A stretch of DNA of 64,000 bases from Prorocentrum cordatum (GCA_963575745.1 CAUYUJ010002069.1:422951-486950), one strand, 5' to 3'; shown: positions 1 through 11,449, counted from the first letter of the stretch. Notes: generated by a model not told the origin, from the sequence alone. Program-made: numbers and translations.

Positions 1-265
1 GCCCAGCCAACGTCGTGGACGGCGAGGGCAGGCTGCTGTCGGCGGTGGAGGCCTCCAGGAGAAGCCCAGAAAGCGCGCCGCGAAGTCCCAGGATGGTCCG
101 GGAGGGCCCCCGCTGACTGCCAGAGGGTCCTTAAGATAGTCCAGAAGTGACCCGAGACGGCCCAAGAGCTTCCCAAAGCGAAGGCCGCGAGAGACCTCCA
201 AGACTGCCCAGGGGAGGCCACAGCTGGCCCCAAGAGAGCTCCAAGACACGGCGGGGGCAGGCTGC
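1..265. repeat. Degenerate ~11-nt repeat (CCAAGA/GGCCC type)
   Basis: Loosely periodic sequence in which purine words (AAGA, AAGC, AGAG) alternate with CC/GGCC words every 10-12 bases. The same texture recurs at 39.4-40.0, 49.0-49.8, 51.1, 51.6, 56.2, 57.8 and 58.7 kb in both orientations. No gene is recognised; the overlapping open frames come from the periodicity. Confidence 0.5.
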
Positions 266-379
266 TGTCAGCGGTGGAGGCCTCCAGGAGGTTTGAGGTT
301 TTCGGACGTTCTCGTTGGTTCTCGGCGGTTTTCCAGCCTCGTGACGCCTTCCAGCGGCTCGACTCACCGAGGCTCCTCC

Positions 380-441
380 TCTTCCTCCTCCTTCTCCTCC
401 TCCTCCTCCTCATCATCATCATCATCAGTGTCATCATCAGT

Positions 442-511
<70 letters not shown>

Positions 512-785
512 ATATCATCATCAGCAGCATCAGCATCATCATTATCATCGTCATCGTCATCATCATCATTATCATCATCATTATCATCATCATCATCATC
601 ATCATCAGCATCATCATCAGCATAATCACCGTCATCACCATCATAATCAGCATCATCAGCATCATCAGCATCATCATCAGCAGCAACATCATCACCATCA
701 CCATCATCATTATCATCATCACCATCGTCATCACTATCGTCATCACGATCATGATCATCGTCATTAGCATCATCATCACCATCCT
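380..785. repeat. (CAT)n / (TCA)n triplet microsatellite
   Basis: About 400 bases dominated by CAT repeats, begun by a short CCT tract and interrupted by CAG, ATT and GTC variants. Open frames through it (poly-Ile, poly-Ser) are products of the repeat and are not called as genes. Confidence 0.95.
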
Positions 786-805
786 TCCTCGCCCTGCTCC
801 TCCTC

Positions 806-821
806 GCCGGTTTGGCTCAAG
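806..821 (+). other. Possible truncated spliced-leader relic
   Basis: The 11-mer TTTGGCTCAAG (811-821) equals the 3' half of the dinoflagellate spliced leader and follows GCCGG. An 11-mer could occur by chance. It is listed because the same word recurs at 1,405-1,415 and a near-complete leader exists at 28,065. Confidence 0.3.
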
Positions 822-889
822 CTCGCTGTGCTCGCTGGGAGAAACTCAAAGCCACTCTATCCCAGCTGGCGACTGCGAGAATCTGGCCT

Positions 890-2720
890 GAACTAACAAC
901 GTTTGCAGGAGGCTGGATCACGTCTACCCATGGGGCACCTTATCCAAGAAGGGCTGCAGGCTCGGATGTTCTCATGAATGTCTGAGGGCTCAAGATGCAG
1001 GACCTGGCTCTGTTGCTCATTATCTCTCTTCTCCTCGTCTCGCGCATCTCCTTGCTCTCCCACGCTCTATCATCCAACACGGTTCGGATGTGCGATCGGG
1101 GTTCGGCCCAGATTAAGCATACAGTGTAGCAATCTAATGTCATGAGGTTTTACTTGGCGGAGCGGGCTGGTTAACCGCAGTGTCTCTCCATACCAAGCTG
1201 CACAGTGAACCGCAAGTAGCGCAACATCTAGAAGGCCCCATACAGTTCATATTTTCGCGTGTGGCATACCGATCTCGCGCCTCTCACGGCCTCCAGGACC
1301 GCCCCGCCCGCGCCTGCTGCTCTCTCGGCGGTCGTTTAAGGAGTGAGGACGTTGGGAGGTTAGGTGCGCGCTGTTGGCTCAATCGTTTTTGGCTCAAGCT
1401 CAAGTTTGGCTCAAGCAAGCCCAGTTCAAGCAAACCCAGTCTGGACTGGGCGATGTCTCATCATAGAACGGCCCTACCGTGAGACGCCAATATTGTGCGA
1501 CCGAGAGCGCCAAAAAACAAATGTTTGTGTTGACGAGGTAAGACGAGGAAACGAAGACGTATATTGCAGCGGAATGCAGTTAGAAGGGCGTTTGATTCCA
1601 GTGAGCGCGTAAAGTCGTTTGTTGGGTTATTGCAGAATACAAATGCTCATCGATGCATGTGGACTGGCACCTCGGTGCGCCCGCGCTTGCTTCTCCAGTC
1701 CCCTTGTCTGGATTTGCATCCAAAGTAAATTTACCCGGGCAGCGACTGTTGCCTATACAAAATTCCATGGGGCACATTGCATGTGCCACTCATTGGAATC
1801 ATGGGCAACTTGTTTGTTCGAGCGAGCACGTGCTTGCGAATCACCAGTTTCGTTAGCGTTCGAACACACTAGCGAAACTTTGTGGAAGTAAGATCCAAGC
1901 GCAGAGACGAAGACAGCCGACAATTTTCCGCTGCCTCAGTGCGAGTACGTTGAGTAGCCGAGCGCATAGTGGGCAAGTATGCGTCTCATTGTGTTGCGCA
2001 AAACACGTGTCCGGTGCTGCGTTGTGATAAACCGGAACCTATTCTGGATCCGGTTGAGGTTGAAAACGTTTTGGGCACCGAGTCTAAGATCAGACAGCGC
2101 GCACGCAGTATGAAAAGCCGGGACAGCGTACAGCACGCTATTTTGCATTTTTCTTCGCGTTGGTCACGAGCGGAGCTTCGATAAAACAGAGATTTGCCAC
2201 AGCACGGTCCGAATTGAAGCTCGATGCATGCAGCGGGTAATTTGGTATGCAGTCCAGTCTCAAGCTGACGCCGAGGCACTCGTGCATGCGCTAAATCGGG
2301 AGTCTGAGATAGAGGACTGCGAACACCGTCTCGTGGTAGGTTGTACTGTGCTGCCGTAAACATGGGGACAACAAACAAACAAAAGTTAGTGGACGATGGG
2401 GACATTCTCAACACCGCGCGCGATCTTGACCAGCTCGATTGGCGAGTCGTTCCAGGGTGTTTCAAAGACGCGCTTCAAGCCAGCCTGGCATTTCAAGGAC
2501 TACCTCTTCTGAAGCGACGGCCTCCCAGGGCAAGCTGCTGGCCGGCCAGTCCCCTCCTGGGGGCGTCTCGCGCGTCGTTTGTTCGTTCGTTCGTCGTCGT
2601 CGCCCTCCTCCTCCGCTCTTGCTCCTTATGACCAACCCCTCCCCGTCGCATCCCGGGGCCACTCGGAAGGGCTGGGTAGGCGTTTCGCCTGAGTTCTCTT
2701 TGCCGTTCATGAGCCCCGAA
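890..2720. other. No gene recognised
   Basis: Mixed-composition sequence with short open frames on both strands and no recognisable domain. The only structured piece is the spliced-leader-like cluster near 1,371-1,415. Confidence 0.5.
1371..1415 (+). other. Cluster of spliced-leader-like 3' ends
   Basis: TTGGCTCAA (1,374-1,382), TTTTTGGCTCAAG (1,386-1,398), CTCAAG (1,399-1,404) and TTTGGCTCAAG (1,405-1,415) follow one another almost without spacer. Serial relics of this kind are known where dinoflagellate mRNAs were trans-spliced, retroposed and trans-spliced again. No gene is recognised downstream, so the call is tentative. Confidence 0.45.
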
Positions 2721-3060
2721 CTTAATGACTGGCCACAGGTTCACGGACGGAGGACGGCTCGCGTTCAAAATAGATTCTCGTTTTAGTGCCGCGCGCGTCC
2801 GTTTCAAGAATGCGCAACCTGTTAACGGATTGAATGCAGGTCATTTCCAAAATGTGGCTCTCGTTTCAACACAGAACGCACTCGCTTTAAAAGTCTGCCA
2901 AAGCTTCGCGGATTAGGGCGGCTCGGTTTCAAAATGCGGTTCTCGCTTTAGCGCCGCGCGCATTTGTTTTTTTATTTGCAAGATCCTCACGGATTGAAAG
3001 TTTCAAAAGGTGGCTCTCGTTTCAGCGCCGCACGCGCTCGTTTCAAACAGTTGGCGGTGT
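2720..3060 (+). repeat. ~85-bp satellite, part of a composite block
   Basis: Degenerate tandem units containing 'AATGTGGCTCTCG', 'TTTAGCGCCGCGCGC', 'TTCGTTT' and 'GCGGATT'. Homologous units lie at 55.2-55.66 kb (plus) and 10.6-11.3 kb (minus), with one at 12.42-12.50 kb (minus). No coding function is seen. Confidence 0.75.
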
Positions 3061-3089
3061 TAAAGGTGTTCCTACGTTTAACGTAGCGG

Positions 3090-3375
3090 GAATGGCGTTT
3101 GGGAGCGGCCCAGGATTGTCAGGGCGCACCAATTACGCCGATTCGCGGTGTTGGGGTCCCCAGAACGGCGTTCTGGCACGATTCAGGATCGCTAAATCGC
3201 AACAGTCAGGTTGATTCGTGGCGTCGAAATCCTGAAAATTGTGTTTTGGCATGTTTCACGATTTTCTCATTGTTGCCCCCAGCGCCGGATTTCCTTCGGT
3301 GGTTTGTGAACATATATCTTGGAGGGGGGTTGTATACAAACATCGTTGGTGAATCTTGGGTTTGCATTGGTCATC
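3090..3375 (+). repeat. GATTC-type repeats plus conserved 'ATCTTGGGTTT' unit
   Basis: Units around CACGATTCAGG and TTGATTCGTGG (3,110-3,265) are followed by a unit reading ACAAACATCGTTGGTGAATC then TTGGGTTTGCATTGGTCATCC (to about 3,375). The same order follows the satellite at 55.7-56.0 kb, and the last unit recurs on the minus strand at 10.15-10.23 kb. This makes a compound repeated element. Confidence 0.65.
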
Positions 3376-3645
3376 CTTCTCCTCCTCCTTCTCCTCCCTC
3401 CTCCTCCTCCTCCTCCGCCTCCCCCTCCTCTTCCTCCTCCTCTTTATCCCTTTTCCTCCCCCTCGTCCTCCTCCCCCTCCTCCTCCTCCTTCTCCTCCTC
3501 CTCCTCCTACTCTCTCTAGGGTACCCATACTCCTCCTCCTCCGTCTCCTCCTTTTCGTCGCCCTCCTCTGCTTCCTCTTTCTCCTCCTCGTCCTCCTCCT
3601 CCTCCTCCCTGTCTTCCTCCTCTTCCTCATGTTTCTTTAGTTGTC
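3374..3645 (+). repeat. (CCT)n-rich tract
   Basis: About 270 bases of interrupted CCT/TCC repeats terminating the composite block. Poly-Ser, poly-Pro and poly-Leu frames here are artefacts. Confidence 0.9.
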
Positions 3646-3649
3646 GGGT

Positions 3650-4950
3650 TTAGGGCAAAGGTTCGACGCCCGCGGGATAGGATGAGAGCGGTGTGCGAAA
3701 ACATGCATAATGACAATGTGGCGGCGACGGCAGGGCAACAGCAACACCATGTCAGTGAAACGCATGCATCCCCCAGGCTGGGACTCTGTCTCCAGTTCTA
3801 CCGCCCAGCGTAGACGCGAACAGAGCCATGTCTCGGCGCCCTTCCCACAGTATATCTGACATTACCAATATAAAGTGTGACGTCGCTCTGTATGGGGGGG
3901 TGAATGTTTAGCGGGCTGGCTTCTCGGGCTGAAAGTCCGAGAGGCCCTTCGCTCGTGTTCCCCTCCGCCCTCCAATCCCCGACCACATTTCTTGAGTCAC
4001 GGCCTCACGCACACGCGGTGCGCGAAACCCAGCAACCATAAACGACGCTGGAACCAGGAGAAGCGGGACCAGCACGCAGCAGACCGAGAGCCAACCGCCA
4101 GTGTTGTTTTTTTTGGTATAGTGGGGCCTCGTATGCGACTGTGGATCATACAGTCCATGCCGTGCTTCAAGTCGTCGCGGTAGGGGCCCAGTGGTGCGTG
4201 ACACTTCCGCAATGCAATGGATATGCAGCCGCCGTCATTGTGAATCATATGCATTTCATTGCGCATCGGTTTTTTGGCTTCATAAGCATATGTCCAGTCG
4301 TGAGTGGGTGCGCGGAGAAGGTCGATGTTCCCGAGCACCGTGGATCCTGGACATGATTAGGTCATGGTGCCAACTTCTTGTGCTTCCCACATCAACCTAA
4401 GTCTCAACGTTTGTGGCCCATTTCGCCTTACGCACAATGGAGGCCCCCACGGTCCGAGAAAGCAGCGAAAGGGGTACGTTTCGGCAGCAGAGGCTTGCCA
4501 ATGTCCAGGTTTACCCCCATCCTCGTGTGCGAGGTGCCCAGCTGGATGCTTTCAAGTGGCCCCCCCTCTCCCGGTAGCCAGGGCATCCATTGGGCCAGAA
4601 ATGTGAATGGTGAGTCGGTTGGTGGACTTGTCGGAGGGGCCTTCAAAGGCACACTGGTGCATGGAAGTATTGTGGGCTTGTCCAGGTGCCGCGAGCTAGG
4701 GGACGCCTGCGGTCGCCAGGTTTCGGACGGGCACTCCGTGGCGAAGGGAACTCCAAATCGCCAGCACTAGGCGGCGATTTCCATGGCGGTCCGGAGAAAC
4801 ATGTTGCCCGGGGACACTTGGGCGCGCTCGCGTTCGCCAGTGTGTTTGGGCCCCCAGATTCTGCTTCGAGATCTCAAGGGCCTCGGAGGCGCGGTTCTGG
4901 TTCCGTCGGGCCTCTGCCCAGGACCCTGGCGCCGCGCGACGGGCCGCGTC
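3650..4950. other. No gene recognised
   Basis: Unique-looking sequence with short overlapping open frames on both strands and no domain, RNA gene or repeat I can support. Confidence 0.5.
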
Positions 4951-6590
4951 TCGCATGGCGGCCCTGCCACCGCCGCTGCGACGCAGCCGTTTCGAACGAG
5001 TCTGCTCCGAACAGCCGACGGCCAGGGCGCGTGAGATCTCCGAACTCAGGGCCGCTGGCGACGTCAATGCCCGAGACTCATGGGCCGAGCGGGATGGGCC
5101 TCGAGCGCATGCTCAACCTATCCTAAATGCATCCCGCCCTCCAAGACCCCAAAGAGATATGATGCGCGCCCAGCTGCCATCGCGCGGGTGGAGCTCTGAA
5201 TCCCAGGCCGGGCGGCGCAGGGGGCCGGGGGGCAACCGCGGGTGGAAGGGGGGCAGGGGGGGGGGGGCAGGTCATGATGTCGCAGCGGGGGGGTCCAAAC
5301 ACTCGCGCCCGCGGCTGAGGGGCGCGGCGATGTCTGAAACCCGGCGCGCCAATTGGCTGATGTCTGCAGGCCCATGGGCCCCCCTTCTCGCGAATTTCCC
5401 CAGGACAGGTCTTTCGCCCGGAAGCCCGCTCGCCCCTGACATGCCTTTTGGCCCGCGGGGGGCGTTCGTGAAGCCGCCCAGGTCGATGGAATACTTGCTG
5501 CAGACTTTTCGCGCGGTGCCAGGCCGGCGCGAACATCCTGGGGGGCATGGGGCGTCGGGCGAAACTTGCCACGGCGGGCTTCGGAGCCCTTTGGGGCGCC
5601 AGAGGTCCGACCGCAGATGGGGCTCGAAAGAACCCGCCCAGGGGCGCGCCGGCAGCCAAGTCTTAAAACCTTCTCTCCTGGGCAGCCAGGTCATGGCGAT
5701 CATGGGAAAGAGCCGGGGCCCTTTTGCAGCGCATCGCCCCTTCCGCAGGCCTCGCCCACGTCTGCCGGCAAACGTTCCCGGCGACGGCCTTCGCGACGGC
5801 CTCGGCGGCCCGGGGGGGCTCGCCAGTTGCGGGCCCAACCTCTACCTTCTGCGAAAGCTCGGCGGGGAGCGGGAACGATCCCGCTGCGGCAGCCTCCCCC
5901 GCCCCCCCCGGCTTCGCGGGCTGCCCCCGGGGGTGGAAGGGCGCCCGCGGCGTGCGGCTGAAGCGGCGAACGAGGCGCTGGCGGGCGCGGCCCTGGGCTG
6001 AGGGGCGCTGCAAAGAGGGGCCATCTCCTGCTTGGGACCGCTGCTGACGGGGTGCTCTCCCACTTCAGGAGTCCTCGGGGCGGGGGGCCGTGCACCTCTC
6101 GTTCGTAGACGCGCGGGGAATTCATCCGGCCCGCGCGTCGCAGCCTGACGGGTGGATGGGCCAGCCGACCTTGGGATCGCTTTGTATTGCTCCGGCCTAC
6201 AGGGATGCCCATGCGCGGACCGTGGCGCTGGTTCGCCGTCGCAGTTCCTGGCCTGCTCCGAACTGCTGCAGAATCCAGATGAGGGTTCTGCGGGATGGGC
6301 GCCCCGCAATGGATCCAGCACGCAGTGGGGGTCTCTACTGCGTCGACGAGGTCCCTCCTGGAGGGCCGACCCGAGGCCGCGGCGCGGCCCGCGCGCGGGT
6401 GCTTATTCTTTGCTGCACATGTGATGGGTTTCTGGAAGGTCTTGGGATTGCTTCGAGCCGCGTCGATCCAGGAGTGGCATGGTCACATCGGCTGGCCGCT
6501 GCCCGTCATCAGAAATAATTGGTAAGCCGTTTAGATCATCTCCCAGCAGGGCAACCCACCCCGAATTCCACGCAGAAAGATGCTGCAAAC
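4950..6590. other. GC-rich segment, no gene recognised
   Basis: Very GC-rich, so long open frames exist on both strands by composition (for example 4,955-6,001 plus and 5,272-5,838 minus). None shows a domain I recognise. It lies downstream of the minus-strand LINE at 6.6-9.5 kb and could be its decayed 3' part, but no C-terminal zinc finger is visible. Confidence 0.4.
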
Positions 6591-6593
6591 TAG

Positions 6594-7154
6594 CTAGGGG
6601 CGGGACATGGTGGGTTTTTCTGATTTGCACCGGGCAACAGTCACAATCAGATCGTGCGATGACCGCCCAGCCAGCAATTTTATGTCCGCGTGGGAATGCT
6701 GCATGCCATTATTGCTCCCATGCGCAAGGTCCATGGCTGACCTGTATATCCGCTCGCGTCCTTGTCGCAGCTTAGCATTTTGCCCCTGTGTCGGATCTGC
6801 CCAGGTGCAGTCATTGCGAAACAAGATAGAGCTGGCGCGCGCCTCAGCGTAAACAGTTTTGGCACGTGTAGCAACCCCAGTGCGAGGCGAAGTGGCCTTC
6901 GTGATCGGTCCCAGGGTCCCGCCAGGACCCCGCGCCCCCGTTGCCGCCTCGGTGGTCATGCTTCCGCGGGCGTCAATGTGGGGCCCTAGGACTCGGCGAG
7001 CCGAAATTGTCTCAGCCTCGAAATCCCATGTAGGACTGCGCGCAACGCCGCGGCGCTGACCATCGCCACCAACTCTGGCAAACATGGGTCCAAGCCCGCG
7101 GAAGGCCAGCAAAAACTTGGTTGCGCCCCGTTGCTTCGAAGCCCACGTCGGCAA
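6594..7154 (-). pseudogene. LINE RT thumb and connection fragment
   Basis: A 186-codon frame with RVLGPHIDARGSMTTEA followed by a 'KTVYAEARASSILFRNDCTW' segment. It matches the usual LINE pattern: 'YLG..id..G....E...R...A' then 'K..ly.a...s.lLy...tW'. It lies directly downstream of the LVDDLA motif. The N-terminal part overlaps the RT frame and is out of phase with it. Confidence 0.5.
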
Positions 7155-7330
7155 CGCGCGTCGCGCACATCTAAAATAGTTTTTGCCAGACCTATGGGAC
7201 CCGCTGCCGCGGCGGACAGAAACATCTGGGCGAGGTCGTCAACGAGGGGAACCCCGCGCTGCCCATTGCCGCCAGCAATCAAAAGTGGCAGAGGTGAGGT
7301 GGCCAGGTGGGAAGGGGGGAAGAGTGGCAA
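6986..7330 (-). pseudogene. LINE RT motif C region (LVDDLA)
   Basis: The open frame carries LVDDLAQMF near 7,246-7,220, fitting the xVDD catalytic loop of reverse transcriptases, followed by 'RRGLRSNG', like the conserved 'GL..N..K' strand. An overlapping frame (6,594-7,154) then gives the thumb with RVLGPHIDARG. At least one frameshift lies between them. Motifs A and B are not clear upstream. Confidence 0.5.
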
Positions 7331-8551
7331 GCAGGTCGCTGAGGAGGTTCAACGCTTCTGCAGTCCAACCATGCACTCTTCGAAAGACAGCTTTGAAGGC
7401 GCCAGTGGCAAAGGCCGAGATCCAACCTTCGGCGCGGCGAAGGACGGCCCGTTCACAACGTGCCAGAAGGCCCCTCGCTGGCTTTCTTTCGACAGCGCAG
7501 CGACGCGAGCATTGTCAATGCGTTGCTCATGCAGGGGCCGGTGCTCAAGCAGCGCCTCGACCCCTTCCGAAATTGCATGGGGAAGGGGGGCGCGCCCCAG
7601 AGCCCGCTCGAGCTCGTCCCGGGCCCCGGGGGGCTCAGGGCAAGTTGCCCGGTTGCGGTGTGCAACGCACCGACACGGTCCAGACACAGCGCCCCGCGTG
7701 ATAAATTATGTTGAGCAGTCAGCTGACAGGTGAGCCCAGCAGCTCGCACTGCAGCGCCATGCATTCCACCTTCCACCCCCCCATCTGAATGGCCAGGGTA
7801 GGAGGCGCGCATGGAATCCAGAGCATGCGCCGCTTGCGCTCGCGCTGGGCAGGGCCCCCCGACGCTTTCCAGAAGTGGGGGGGCCCGCCCCCCGTGGAAG
7901 ACATGGGATCATGCTCCGCGCGGGGCTTTTTTGGCCATCGCAAGATTCGCGGGGCGGGCCAGGGCCCCGGGAGCAATCTTGCCGAACCCTCCCTGGGTCC
8001 GTCGGCGCCCGGGGACCTACCAGTTTTTAGGCGCCCCACGAGTGCGTCGGTATCGCCGAGACTGGGGATGGCCTCAGGATCTGTGATAACGTTGTCCTGG
8101 GCAAGTGGAAGGGCTTAATTGTGCCGATGCATTAGCTGACCTGATGTTGCCTGCCAACCTTGCTCAACTGAGGAGGAGTAATCCTGGGCGCGCGCGGCAA
8201 TGGCAGCGCCCTCGACCAACGGGGCACCATCGCTATCGCAGTTCATAGGAATGGGAGGGCCCCCCTGCTTGTTCCGATCACTGCGCCCCCCATTCTTCGG
8301 AGAGCCTTGACAGCCCTCCACTCAGCGCGACCCTGCGTTTGATCCAGTGCGAACTGAATGTCGCCAGCTCGCTCCCCTAAGAAGGCGCATCTGGCATCGT
8401 CGCAGCTTTCTGGAAGGGCGCCTCGGTGATGCGCGAGAAGACTCAGCGAGTGACCGCGACGCACAAAGCACCCAACGTGGCGCGGTATCTCTCAGAGGCG
8501 GCGGTCCGGAGGCTTTGGAACCGATGCGTCCACTGGAGCTACTTCTTGTCC

Positions 8552-9043
8552 TTAGCAAGTTCCACCAGGCTTCCTGCCATTAGATTGGCAGCGAGTGCTG
8601 CGGGCAGACGGCTTGGCAAACACATCAGCTTCTCCACGATTCCGAACCAGGATATTTCTGATAGTTCGCCGAAATCGAATGAGAGCGCGGCTGGTTGGGT
8701 CGATGCAGGGCTGCCGCATTCGATTATGATCAATCTCGAAGGCCCGCTGAGCTGCTGCGCCGATGTCCTGAACAACTTCAGCAGCGTGAGCTTCGAGGTC
8801 GGTGCACCAGGGCCGGCGGAGAAGTAGTTGCCAAGAGAAAATTGAATCTGTCCTGGGCCTCGGGCCCCCGAAATTTTCTCCAGCCCAGGGGGGGGCGCGA
8901 GCAGACGAGCGTTTCTGGGACGCCGTCTCCTCGCGAAAGCCCAAAGCCAGGGGGAAGTGCTCAGGCCCTTCGAGGCTTGCTTCAAAAGCAAGAAGTACCC
9001 TGGCGTTCTGTAGCCCGACCAGCAATTCATAATTGGCACACAT
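8552..9043 (-). pseudogene. LINE linker between endonuclease and RT, probable
   Basis: A 163-codon open frame. Its C-terminal half (IDPTSRALIRFRRTIRNIL) resembles the pre-RT 'is..T..li..R...r' stretch of LINE ORF2 proteins. It lies between the endonuclease and RT fragments in the expected order. No catalytic motif is present, and the call depends on context. Confidence 0.35.
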
Positions 9044-9097
9044 GAATCAAGTCGATGGCGATCGCCGCCGATCTCTTAGAAGGTAAAAGCATTGCCC

Positions 9098-9460
9098 TTA
9101 GCAACCTTGGCGTTGGTAAGTGCTGCGTGTCCGAGCACAAGTGATGAAACAATTCCCCAACCCTGTCCTGATCTTGGCAACATCTTTCCTGGGAGCTACA
9201 ATCAGAGACCTGAGATCCACCCCTCCAGATTCGTCTCTTCTGGATGGCAACGCAGTTCCATACGAGGCTTGCAAGTTGGCCCAGAGTTCGACACCGAACC
9301 CCGGCTTTCCGCTTTGAGAGTGCAGCCTGACGATAAAACATAGAACCCATTGCACGGGCACTCCCTTTGGGATTTCTCGCCTCCTGGAGCCATACCGGAT
9401 GAGCTCCCATATCTTGAAGGTGGCATCTAACCAGGTCGGGGCGAAGCTTTTTTTTCCTTC
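9098..9460 (-). pseudogene. LINE endonuclease fragment
   Basis: An open stretch includes the motif PGFGVELWANL followed by DLRSLIVAPRKDVAKI. This resembles the strand after the catalytic Glu and the 'LxV...' segment of APE-type endonucleases in dinoflagellate LINEs. The catalytic GDFN strand is not found in this copy. The N-terminal part of the open frame comes from the adjoining microsatellite and is not protein. Confidence 0.4.
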
Positions 9461-9469
9461 CCAGTGTCC

Positions 9470-9506
9470 CATCCTTCTCTTCCTCCTCCTCCTCCTCCCC
9501 CTCCCT

Positions 9507-9551
<45 letters not shown>

Positions 9552-9700
9552 ATCATCATCATCATCATCATCCGCATCATCAGCATCATCATCATTGTCA
9601 TCCTTCTCTTCCTCCGCCTCCTTTTCCTCTTCCTTCTCCTCCTCCTCATCATCATCATCATCCTCATCCTCATCCTCATCCTCATCCTCCTTTTCCGCCA
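9470..9700. repeat. (CCT)n/(CAT)n microsatellite
   Basis: TCC-rich sequence flanks a (CAT)n core with CAG, CCG and CTT interruptions. Poly-His, poly-Ile and Glu/Asp-rich frames are repeat products. Confidence 0.95.
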
Positions 9701-9863
9701 TGAGTTCGGCGAGGCTTATTTCGTATTCGCTTCGCTGCACGAGAGAACGCGTCCGTTTCTGTTGTGGGCGCGGCGTTCCTTTCCCACCTTGTTCAGGCTT
9801 CGGGGCTGGATAAGCTGGGGATATCCTCCGCTTCGTTATTTCACGACGCGAGGGGGACATATG

Positions 9864-10240
9864 TTACATCGTTTCCCGAACTTGTCCTAGGATGCGCTCT
9901 GGCCTGCAGGAGGCGCAGCAAGAGCTACAGACGTCCAGAAATACTAAACCCAGACATTCGAACTTCGATCCCACCAAACCCCCGCCAAGTCCCTCAGCGG
10001 CGACGCGGGCCAGAGCTTGCAGTTGCTCCACGTGGCCCAAGGGGTGGACTCCACGTTGGTCATCGCAGCGGTGGCCCAGCGGGGACCGCTCATCGCCATC
10101 GTCACCGTCGCTTCCGCCGCCGCAATCTTCGCCGTCTCGGGGAAGAGGGTGGCGATGTGGAGCAGGAGGATGGCAAGAGTAAACCCAAGATGCATCAACG
10201 ATGCTGCAACACACCCTCCCGTCCGAAGGCCTTCCTTCAT
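9864..10240 (-). repeat. Minus-strand copy of the composite-block 3' unit
   Basis: The reverse complement of 10,150-10,235 reads 'GCATCGTTGATGCATCTTGG' then 'GTTTACTCTTGCCATCCTCC'. This matches the conserved unit at 3.31-3.38 kb and 55.96-56.02 kb. A Leu-rich open frame (9,944-10,453 minus) covers it but resembles no known family. Confidence 0.55.
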
Positions 10241-10640
10241 TCGTCCTTCTAGCTTTCCGCTCCAGTTCAAGGAACGCCCCCTCTGAAAGACCAGCACCCT
10301 ATGGGCCTGCTGTTCAGGCGAGGGCGCCGCTTTGAAATGGAAGCAGCGGCCGTGCATCCTTTCAGCGAATAGAAAGACATGCGCATTGGTTTGGGCATAC
10401 AATTCCAGCGATATCCTGTGTTGAACAAAGACCGCCCCGTTTGTGCTATGCACGTATATGTTTAATACCTGCTCATGTTTTCATTGTTGACCATGGGCGC
10501 GGAAGAACTATCAAGCGAAATATCAATATAGAGACAGAGCAAATTTCCGTCCGCTTAGCTACGCCATGTGTTCAAACCTCTGAATTGTAAACGTCTCAAG
10601 CCAACGCCGAATTTTGAAAAAGAAACGACCGTTCTTCATT
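10240..10640. other. No gene recognised
   Basis: Spacer between the composite-block unit and its upstream satellite. No domain or repeat is recognised. Confidence 0.5.
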
Positions 10641-11340
10641 CGTGCAGCTGTTATTCTTGTTCAGGCTTCTGGTCTCTAAGGTGAAAAAGGGTCAAGCGAA
10701 CACCACACTTCGAAAAAAGGAACCGTCCTTGAAGCCCATGCAAACCTTTAGGACGAGCGCGCGCGGGGCTACTGCGATATCCCAATTCAAGAAAAGATTC
10801 GCCCTCCATCCTTGCGGCTGTTTGCAACATTGTAAGACGACTGTGCGCAGCGCTAGGGCGAGAACCCCATTTGGGAAACGGCCCGCCATACATCCCTGCA
10901 GATGTGCAGTGCACTTTCAAGACGAGTGCGCGCTGCACCAAGGCGGTAGCACTAGTTAGAAATATTTAAACAACGGCCCGCTCCCAGTCCTCAAAATTGT
11001 CGCACACGTTTAAGACGAATGCGCGCAGCCCCAGGACGAGAGCTCCATTTTGAAACCGGGCCGCTCTCCATCCACCCTGAAAGTGTTGCAAGCATTTTCA
11101 GCCAGTTGTGCCCGGCACCAAAGCGGCAGCATCGTTTAGAATACGTCATGCTCTAAGTTTTTTCATATTGGTGAAGATTTCTAGACGAATGCGCGCGGCG
11201 TTAAGGCGAGAGCACCGCTGTGAAAACGGGCCGCTCTTCCTCCAGGAAGCTACTGCAACTTGTTAAGGTGAATGCGCGCGGCGCTAAGGCGATAGCTATA
11301 TTTTGAAATTGTCCCGCCCTCCATTCTGAAAAGTGATGCA
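10640..11340 (-). repeat. ~85-bp satellite array, minus orientation
   Basis: Roughly seven degenerate units carry 'GAATGCGCGCGGCGCTAAGG', 'GAGAGC', 'ATTTTGAAA' and 'CGGGCCGCCCTCCATCC'. This is the reverse complement of the satellite at 2.7 and 55.2 kb. Its position relative to the 10.2-kb unit matches the plus-strand copies. Confidence 0.75.
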
Positions 11341-11449
11341 TATTTTACTTTGCAGGGTCATAAACGGTGAAGAAGTCTCAGGCAAAACGTCTGGCCCCTT
11401 CCTACCAACACGTCTGGGAATGCTTAAAGGATGAGTTGTTTCTGAAGAG

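Larger units (their letters stand above)
6594..9460 (-). mobile_element. Decayed LINE (endonuclease, RT, thumb remnants)
   Basis: Read from high to low coordinates, fragments appear in LINE ORF2 order across several frames: an endonuclease-like piece (GVELW near 9,325), a pre-RT stretch (8,552-9,043), an RT motif C candidate (LVDDLA near 7,246) and a thumb-like piece (RVLGPHIDARG near 6,995; SILFRNDCTW near 6,830). Frameshifts and stops separate the pieces, so no intact polyprotein is possible. It differs from the RNase H-bearing LINE at 14-23 kb. Boundaries are not resolved; the upstream side meets a microsatellite. Confidence 0.55.

Noticed and set aside
274-891. Long open frames of poly-Ile or poly-Ser
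   Set aside because: They are translations of the (CAT)n microsatellite. The same applies to frames across 3.4, 9.5, 11.5, 33.4, 45.4, 48.7 and 52.4 kb.
4428-4652. Protein-like minus frame, considered as an LTR-element fragment
   Set aside because: No protease, integrase or RT motif could be found in or around it.
4955-6001. 348-codon plus frame
   Set aside because: Very GC-rich DNA keeps frames open on both strands. No domain, and equally long frames lie opposite.
9944-10453. Membrane-protein-like frame with a hydrophobic helix
   Set aside because: It overlaps the composite repeat, whose other copies give unrelated translations.
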